Source: Schleiferiaceae bacterium (GTDB lineage Bacteria; Bacteroidota; Bacteroidia; Flavobacteriales; Schleiferiaceae). Taken from it: a DNA stretch of 11,456 nucleotides. The stretch lies in assembly GCA_030831045.1 (NCBI GenBank), contig JAURMB010000089.1, positions 1 through 11,456 on the forward strand, given 5' to 3'. The notes under the pieces were generated by a model that was not told the DNA's origin, ran no database searches, and saw nothing but the letters and a program-made list of their open reading frames with translations. Shown here piece by piece: positions 6,868 through 11,456 of this stretch (the first letter of the stretch is position 1; each line of letters opens with the position of its first letter). The position numbers and the translations under genes are program-made.

Positions 6868-6871
6868 GGGG

Positions 6872-7507
6872 CTACTTCCAGTTGCCGCTTAAGGTAGGCT
6901 CCGTTAACGAACCTACGATGAGCTCGTTGGTTTTTAGGCGCTTGATGTAGTTGCTGTACTGATTTGCGACGTCCCCAAAAATGGCCTTGTTGCTTGCTTT
7001 GATTTCAAACACGGGCACTTTAACTCCGTTCTTTTCAACTTCGGCCGTTCCCATTTTGAAGGTCGAATCTTGGCTATACTTGATGGTTAGTAAGTCGTCG
7101 GCGTTGAAATCCTCAGGGAACAAGTCTTCGCGTTGGTTGCGCAGCTTGGTGAGTGCCGAAGCACTGCCGATCACGCGGTAAATAATGGTGTCCTTGAGCA
7201 TGTCGGTTTGGTACACCTTGTTGTACTGCATAAACGACGAGTCTTTGCGCTCCACGATGGTAACCTCAGCGTTTTTGATGAAGTCAACCAGCGTCGGAAC
7301 TTCTTTGGAGTACATGCCGTATTCGTTTTTGAACGCGAGCTGGGCTTCGCGAAGCTGCTCGAGCTGTTCAATGACCGCAGCGTAACGCTTGTCGCGAATA
7401 CCCTGGAATTCAATGGGTTCCATTATGATGCGGTAGATGCGAAAGGCGAAGAGGAGGGCAGCGACACCGAGGACTACGCGCAGAATGAGGATGGTACGAG
7501 CGTTCAT
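6872..7507 (-). CDS. Single-pass membrane-anchored protein, unknown function (Bacteroidota type)
   Basis: I do not recognise a named family. From the ATG at 7507 the product is 211 residues. A hydrophobic segment at about residues 5-28 (ILILRVVLGVAALLFAFRIY) is followed by a helical, charged stretch, DKRYAAVIEQLEQLREAQLAFKNEYGMY given here in part as AVIEQLEQLREAQLAF (about 44-59). That pattern, a TM helix, then an amphipathic helix, then an AQLAFKxxYGxY turn, resembles the N-terminal region of type II secretion pseudopilin-like proteins, but no prepilin peptidase site is visible. The rest is a soluble alpha/beta domain, probably periplasmic. An upstream reading start near 7621 would add 38 unlikely residues and run past the likely promoter. 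It is the first gene of an operon with the DUF3822-like gene and rsmD. Confidence 0.7.
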   Translation of the reverse strand: MNARTILILRVVLGVAALLFAFRIYRIIMEPIEFQGIRDKRYAAVIEQLEQLREAQLAFKNEYGMYSKEVPTLVDFIKNAEVTIVERKDSSFMQYNKVYQTDMLKDTIIYRVIGSASALTKLRNQREDLFPEDFNADDLLTIKYSQDSTFKMGTAEVEKNGVKVPVFEIKASNKAIFGDVANQYSNYIKRLKTNELIVGSLTEPTLSGNWK

Positions 7508-7524
7508 ACGTTGAATTTGAGGCT

Positions 7525-7532
7525 CAAAAATA
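7525..7532 (-). promoter_or_regulatory. Candidate -7 box (TATTTTTG) for the 7507-to-5825 minus-strand operon
   Basis: On the minus strand 7532-7525 reads TATTTTTG, a full match to TAnnTTTG, 17 bases before the ATG at 7507. I do not find a convincing TTG at the -33 position, so this is half a promoter by sequence. The 105-base divergent gap 7508-7612 must hold start sites for both directions. On the plus strand I see only a weak TAACTTTT at 7567-7574. Confidence 0.4.
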
Positions 7533-7612
7533 GAACAAAGTGAGCGGACCCTTGTGAATGCTTGGTTAACTTTTTTTGCGGACCCGCACGCGGTGCGCCC
7601 GACCTTTGGGCC

Positions 7613-8338
7613 GTGGCGCACGTTTTCTTTGATCTAGACCGCACCTTGTGGCACCACGAGCGCAACCACGCCGTGTTTTTTACCGAGCTTCATGCCGAAT
7701 TAGGCCTGCCAGGTCTAGCTAAAGATTGGGCATCAAACTATTTAGCTATCAACGACCGCCTGTGGGACCACATTCAGCTCCACAACTTAGGGGTGGAGTT
7801 TGTTCGCGCCCGGCGGTTTGCCCTGCTGTTCAGCGAAATGAACCTTCCCGTGGGAAGTGCCAAAGAAGTCGAGCGCTTGAGCGCCCACTGCGAGGCCCAA
7901 ATTAAGCAACGCCTTCCCGACTTGGGTGAAGGCTACGAAGGGGTAAACGAGGCCTTTGCGGCACTGCATTCCGCCGGACATCAACTGCACATTTTGACGA
8001 ACGGGGTGCGCGAGCCGCAAGTTCGCAAGATTGCGGCGCTTGGGTTGGCCGAGTACCTCAACGAACTCGTCACCTCAGACCTCGCGCGCGCCTACAAGCC
8101 AGACCCTAAGATTTTTACCTACGCACTTCGCCGCGTTGGCGCCGAGCCATCAAAAGCCTGGATGGTGGGTGATTCGGTGCTGCGGGATGTGCTGGGCGGT
8201 CAAGGGGTTGGAATGCGCACCGCGTGGTTTTGCGCACCCGACGCGCTACCCCCCGATGCGGAGGGTCGGGCCGACGTGGAATTCAGCGATTGGCAGCGCT
8301 TTCCCGAGCAGCTTCAGGCCGCGATGGACCGCAGCTAG
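7613..8338 (+). CDS. YjjG-like HAD-family 5'-nucleotidase/phosphatase
   Basis: This is a haloacid-dehalogenase-superfamily phosphatase. YjjG-type members remove phosphate from nucleoside monophosphates, including non-canonical pyrimidines. From the GTG at 7613 the product is 241 residues and starts with motif [10 protein letters not shown] (nucleophile D7, general acid D9). Next come a helical cap, motif II ILTNG, motif III KPDPKIF (K162) and motif IV GDSVLRD (186-192, acidic D187/D192). DLDRTLW instead of the commoner DLDHTLW is a small variation. A TTG at 7562 would add 17 residues, but motif I usually sits at the very N-terminus, so the GTG is preferred. The gene is divergent from the 7507 operon and ends 29 bases before icmF. 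Substrate assignment within the HAD family is uncertain. Confidence 0.85.
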   Translation: MAHVFFDLDRTLWHHERNHAVFFTELHAELGLPGLAKDWASNYLAINDRLWDHIQLHNLGVEFVRARRFALLFSEMNLPVGSAKEVERLSAHCEAQIKQRLPDLGEGYEGVNEAFAALHSAGHQLHILTNGVREPQVRKIAALGLAEYLNELVTSDLARAYKPDPKIFTYALRRVGAEPSKAWMVGDSVLRDVLGGQGVGMRTAWFCAPDALPPDAEGRADVEFSDWQRFPEQLQAAMDRS

Positions 8339-8353
8339 AGCCGGCTTCGGCGG

Positions 8354-8361
8354 TATCTTTG
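8354..8361 (+). promoter_or_regulatory. Candidate -7 box (TATCTTTG) immediately before icmF
   Basis: TATCTTTG fits TAnnTTTG exactly and is the same 11-base string (with GCGC context, TATCTTTGCGC) as the box before tRNA-Glu. Only six bases separate its last G from the icmF ATG, so a transcript starting at the usual distance would have almost no leader. No clear TTG is found about 20 bases upstream, which lowers confidence. Confidence 0.45.
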
Positions 8362-8367
8362 CGCACT

Positions 8368-11300
8368 ATGGTGGACGCACAACCCTACAAGCCCCAGCAT
8401 CCGATCCGCATTGTTACTGCCGCCTCACTTTTTGACGGCCACGACGCGAGCATCAACATCATGCGACGCATTCTTCAGTCCTCGGGCGCTGAAGTCATTC
8501 ACTTAGGTCACGACCGCAGCGCCGAAGAGGTAGTTGAGACCGCGATTCAGGAAGACGCCAACGCCATTGCGATGACGTCGTACCAGGGCGGTCACTTGGA
8601 GTACTTCAAGTTTATGTTTGACTTGCTGAACGAGCGCGGAGCCGGCCACATCCGCATATTTGGCGGCGGCGGCGGAACCATTTTGCCCAGCGAAATTGAG
8701 GAGCTTCAGGGGTACGGAATTGCACGCATTTACCATCCCGACGACGGACGGGCCATGGGCCTTCAGGGCATGATCAACGACCTGTTAGCGAAGTGCGATT
8801 TTGCGATCGGAAGCGAAGTGGGCGATGCACTTGAAGGAGTCAAAATGCAGCGTCCGCGCTCGGTAGCCCGCATGATATCGGCGGCCGAAAACGCCCCAGA
8901 GGTGTACGAAACCCTTAGAGCCGAAGTCGAGGCCCTCGCGGCTAAGAGCCACGCGCCGGTTTTAGGTATTACGGGCACGGGCGGAGCGGGCAAAAGCTCT
9001 ATGGTCGACGAATTGGTGCGCCGGGTGCTCCGCCATTTTCCGGAGCTTAAGGTGGGCTTGGTGAGCGTGGATCCCTCGAAGCGCAAAACGGGCGGAGCGC
9101 TGCTGGGCGACCGAATCCGCATGAATGCAATCAACCACCCCAACGTGTACATGCGTTCGCTGGCCACGCGCCAGAGCAATTTGGCCCTGAGCAAGCACGT
9201 GAGCGACGCACTCAACGTCCTGAAGGCAGCGAAGTACGACCTGATCATTCTCGAAACGAGCGGAATCGGTCAGTCGGACACCGAAATTCTGGACCACAGC
9301 GACGTTTCGCTGTACGTAATGACTCCCGAGTACGGAGCGGCCACGCAGCTCGAGAAAATTGACATGCTCGATTTTGCCGACCTGATTGCGCTCAACAAGT
9401 TTGACAAGCGCGGAGCCCTCGATGCCCTGCGCGACGTGAAAAAGCAGTACCAGCGCAACCACCAGCGCTGGGACGACCCGATCGACGATATGCCGGTGTT
9501 TGGGACGATGGCCAGCCAGTTCAACGATCCAGGGACGAACCGCTTGTTTGCCGCCATCGTCGAGGCGCTTAAGGCTAAAACGGCTAGCGACCAGTGGCAA
9601 TTGGCCCCTGAGGTGGTGAAGGAGCCGGGCGAGAAGATGTTTGTGATTCCGCCCCACCGCACCCGCTACTTGAGTGAGATTTCTGAAGGAATCCGCGCCT
9701 ACAACGCCTGGGCAGACCATCAGGCCGAAGTGGCCGACGCGCTCTACAGCTTGCACAAGGCCGAAGGCGAAATGCGCGCCGCGAAGCTGGACGACCGCGA
9801 CCGGTTAGCCAAGGGAATCCAGGAAGCCTTCGAGCTGCGCAAGCGCGATTTGGATCCGCACAACTGGGCATTGATTGAAGGTTGGGGTGCGCTGCGTCAA
9901 CGCTACAAGGCCGACGAGTACGTCTACCAGGTTCGGGGTAAAGACATTAAGGTTCCGACCCACAGCACGTCGCTGTCGAACCAAGAGATTCCAAAAGTGG
10001 TCACGCCGTCGTACCGCAGTTGGGGCGACATTTTGCGCTGGCAGCTTCAAGAAAACGTTCCGGGGCAGTTTCCGTACACTTCGGGCCTGTATCCCTTCAA
10101 GCGCCAGGGCGAGGATCCCACGCGCATGTTTGCGGGCGAGGGCGGACCGGAACGCACCAACAAGCGCTTCCACTACGTTTCGCTCGGGATGCCGGCCAAG
10201 CGCCTGTCGACCGCATTTGATTCGGTGACGTTGTACGGGCGCGATCCGGGCCGTCGCCCCGACATCTACGGCAAGATTGGCAACGCCGGGGTTTCGGTGA
10301 GCTGCCTTGACGACGCCAAGCGCTTGTACAGCGGATTTGACCTATGCGACCCCGCCACGTCGGTGTCGATGACCATTAACGGTCCTGCGCCGATGGTCCT
10401 TGCGTTCTTTTTGAACGCGGCGATCGACCAGCAGTGCGAGAAGTACCTCAAGGCGCAAGGGCTCGAATCCGCCGTTGAAAAGGTACTGCACGCCAAGTAC
10501 GAGGCGAAGGGCGTACAGCGTCCGCGCTACCACGGCAGCTTGCCCGAGGGCAACGACGGACTGGGACTTATGCTGCTTGGCGTGACCGGTGACGAGGTGC
10601 TGCCGGCCGACGTGTACGCCCGCATCAAGGCTGAAGCGCTTAGCCAGGTGCGCGGAACGGTGCAGGCCGACATCCTCAAAGAGGACCAGGCCCAAAACAC
10701 CTGCATTTTCAGTACGGAATTCGCGCTCCGCCTCATGGGCGACGTGCAGTCCTACTTTATTGACCGCAACGTGCGGAATTTTTATTCCGTTTCGATCAGC
10801 GGCTACCACATCGCCGAAGCCGGAGCCAACCCCATCACGCAGCTCGCGTTCACCTTGGCCAATGGCTTCACCTACGTGGAGTACTACCTCAGCCGCGGCA
10901 TGGACATCAACGCGTTTGGGCCCAATTTGAGCTTCTTCTTCAGCAACGGAATTGATCCCGAGTATGCGGTGATAGGCCGGGTAGCCCGCCGCATCTGGGC
11001 GAAGGCGCTGAAGAACAAGTACGCGGCCGATCCGCGCGCGCAAATGCTGAAGTACCACATTCAGACTTCGGGGCGGTCGCTGCACGCGCAAGAGATTGAT
11101 TTCAACGACATCCGCACTACGCTTCAAGCGCTTTATGCGATTTACGACAACTGCAACTCGCTGCATACCAATGCCTACGACGAGGCAATTACGACGCCTA
11201 CGGAGGAGAGCGTGCGCCGAGCGATGGCGATTCAGCTCATCATCAACAAGGAGCTAGGGCTGGCGAAGAACGAGAATCCGCTCCAGGGCTCGTTCATCAT

Positions 11301-11456
11301 CGAGGAACTGACCGACCTCGTCGAAGAGGCGGTGATGGCCGAATTTGACCGCATTACCGAGCGCGGAGGCGTGCTGGGGGCCATGGAAACCATGTACCAG
11401 CGCGGAAAAATCCAAGAGGAGTCCATGCACTACGAGATGCTCAAGCACACCGGCGA
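8368..11456 (+). CDS. icmF: Fused B12-dependent acyl-CoA mutase IcmF (isobutyryl-CoA mutase type), 3' end cut by window
   Basis: The frame is open from the ATG at 8368 to the window end (1,029 codons, no stop). Domain order is that of IcmF. A cobalamin-binding domain spans about 12-150 ([14 protein letters not shown], lower ligand H25; [10 protein letters not shown]). A MeaB-like GTPase starts near 197 (P-loop GTGGAGKSS 203-211, [13 protein letters not shown] 343-346). A linker follows, then the mutase barrel from about 536 ([14 protein letters not shown]-type loop [23 protein letters not shown] with H814). IcmF uses adenosylcobalamin to interconvert isobutyryl-CoA and butyryl-CoA, with the GTPase guarding cofactor loading. 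F577 and Q776 stand where methylmalonyl-CoA mutase has Tyr89 and Arg207, favouring a short acyl chain without a carboxylate. A roughly 65-residue segment (about 692-760) is extra relative to methylmalonyl-CoA mutase. Full-length relatives have about 1,100 residues or more, so the missing tail is probably short. Confidence 0.93.
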   Translation, partial: MVDAQPYKPQHPIRIVTAASLFDGHDASINIMRRILQSSGAEVIHLGHDRSAEEVVETAIQEDANAIAMTSYQGGHLEYFKFMFDLLNERGAGHIRIFGGGGGTILPSEIEELQGYGIARIYHPDDGRAMGLQGMINDLLAKCDFAIGSEVGDALEGVKMQRPRSVARMISAAENAPEVYETLRAEVEALAAKSHAPVLGITGTGGAGKSSMVDELVRRVLRHFPELKVGLVSVDPSKRKTGGALLGDRIRMNAINHPNVYMRSLATRQSNLALSKHVSDALNVLKAAKYDLIILETSGIGQSDTEILDHSDVSLYVMTPEYGAATQLEKIDMLDFADLIALNKFDKRGALDALRDVKKQYQRNHQRWDDPIDDMPVFGTMASQFNDPGTNRLFAAIVEALKAKTASDQWQLAPEVVKEPGEKMFVIPPHRTRYLSEISEGIRAYNAWADHQAEVADALYSLHKAEGEMRAAKLDDRDRLAKGIQEAFELRKRDLDPHNWALIEGWGALRQRYKADEYVYQVRGKDIKVPTHSTSLSNQEIPKVVTPSYRSWGDILRWQLQENVPGQFPYTSGLYPFKRQGEDPTRMFAGEGGPERTNKRFHYVSLGMPAKRLSTAFDSVTLYGRDPGRRPDIYGKIGNAGVSVSCLDDAKRLYSGFDLCDPATSVSMTINGPAPMVLAFFLNAAIDQQCEKYLKAQGLESAVEKVLHAKYEAKGVQRPRYHGSLPEGNDGLGLMLLGVTGDEVLPADVYARIKAEALSQVRGTVQADILKEDQAQNTCIFSTEFALRLMGDVQSYFIDRNVRNFYSVSISGYHIAEAGANPITQLAFTLANGFTYVEYYLSRGMDINAFGPNLSFFFSNGIDPEYAVIGRVARRIWAKALKNKYAADPRAQMLKYHIQTSGRSLHAQEIDFNDIRTTLQALYAIYDNCNSLHTNAYDEAITTPTEESVRRAMAIQLIINKELGLAKNENPLQGSFIIEELTDLVEEAVMAEFDRITERGGVLGAMETMYQRGKIQEESMHYEMLKHTG

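Noticed and set aside
7562..7612. N-terminal extension of the HAD protein from a TTG at 7562
   Set aside because: Motif I normally lies within the first ten residues. The extension is not family-like and covers the likely divergent promoter region.
8339..8367. Possible cobalamin riboswitch before the B12-dependent icmF
   Set aside because: Only 29 bases separate the HAD stop from the icmF ATG, far too short for a cobalamin riboswitch, and no B12-box-like sequence is seen.
8962..9756. Long minus-strand open frame (264 codons) opposite icmF
   Set aside because: It lies antisense to the conserved GTPase and linker parts of icmF. Long antisense frames are expected in GC-rich coding DNA, and the translation has no family motif.
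10342..11166. Minus-strand open frame (274 codons) opposite the icmF mutase domain
   Set aside because: This is a shadow of the conserved mutase barrel. It is rich in V, H and R repeats typical of reversed coding sequence, with no start context or recognisable motif.
1..11456. CRISPR arrays, insertion sequences, tandem or long inverted repeats
   Set aside because: No regularly spaced repeats, transposase motifs or terminal inverted repeats were found by eye. The only notable recurrence is the 11-base promoter core at 9-19 and 8354-8364.

Overview
The window looks like the chromosome of a GC-rich member of the Bacteroidota, probably Flavobacteriales. The evidence is a perfect Bacteroidota-type -7 promoter box (TAnnTTTG) before the first transcript, leaders without clear Shine-Dalgarno sequences, and several gene families typical of that phylum: a DUF7033-type polysaccharide deacetylase relative, rsmD next to a DUF3822-like gene, a YjjG-type HAD phosphatase and a fused IcmF mutase. 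The assignment rests on family recognition and not on a search. I see no mobile element, CRISPR array or sign of recent transfer.

Layout. (1) Positions 1-440 hold a short translation unit: promoter box, tRNA-Glu(UUC), rpsT (ribosomal protein S20) and a strong intrinsic terminator. (2) Positions 543-5844 hold six plus-strand genes that all overlap or nearly overlap: radC, a non-hydrolysing UDP-GlcNAc 2-epimerase (wecB-like), a DUF7033/polysaccharide-deacetylase-like protein, a FemAB/GNAT-like acyltransferase, an OxyR-type LysR regulator with both redox cysteines, and rdgB (non-canonical purine NTP pyrophosphatase). (3) Positions 5825-7507 hold a minus-strand operon, converging on rdgB with a 20-bp coding overlap: a membrane-anchored protein of unknown function, a short DUF3822-like protein and rsmD (16S rRNA m2G966 methyltransferase). 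(4) Diverging from it, on the plus strand, are a YjjG-like HAD nucleotidase (7613-8338) and a very long ORF from 8368 that is still open at the window end. This last gene is a fused coenzyme-B12 mutase (IcmF): cobalamin-binding domain, MeaB-like GTPase chaperone, then the mutase barrel.

How the genes fit together. The 2-epimerase, deacetylase-like and FemAB-like genes make a plausible small module for cell-surface amino-sugar or glycoconjugate work (inference). Around it sit housekeeping or stress genes: radC, oxyR and rdgB (which cleans dITP/XTP from the nucleotide pool). The mutase would use adenosylcobalamin to rearrange branched and straight short-chain acyl-CoAs. Its visible active-site residues (Phe and Gln at the positions that are Tyr and Arg in methylmalonyl-CoA mutase) point to isobutyryl-CoA/butyryl-CoA and not methylmalonyl-CoA.

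Nothing here is clearly a new biological system. The points most worth following are an oxyR buried inside a translationally coupled operon with no peroxide-defence gene beside it, the possibly leaderless icmF transcript, and the uncharacterised genes of the surface-glycan trio and the DUF3822 operon.
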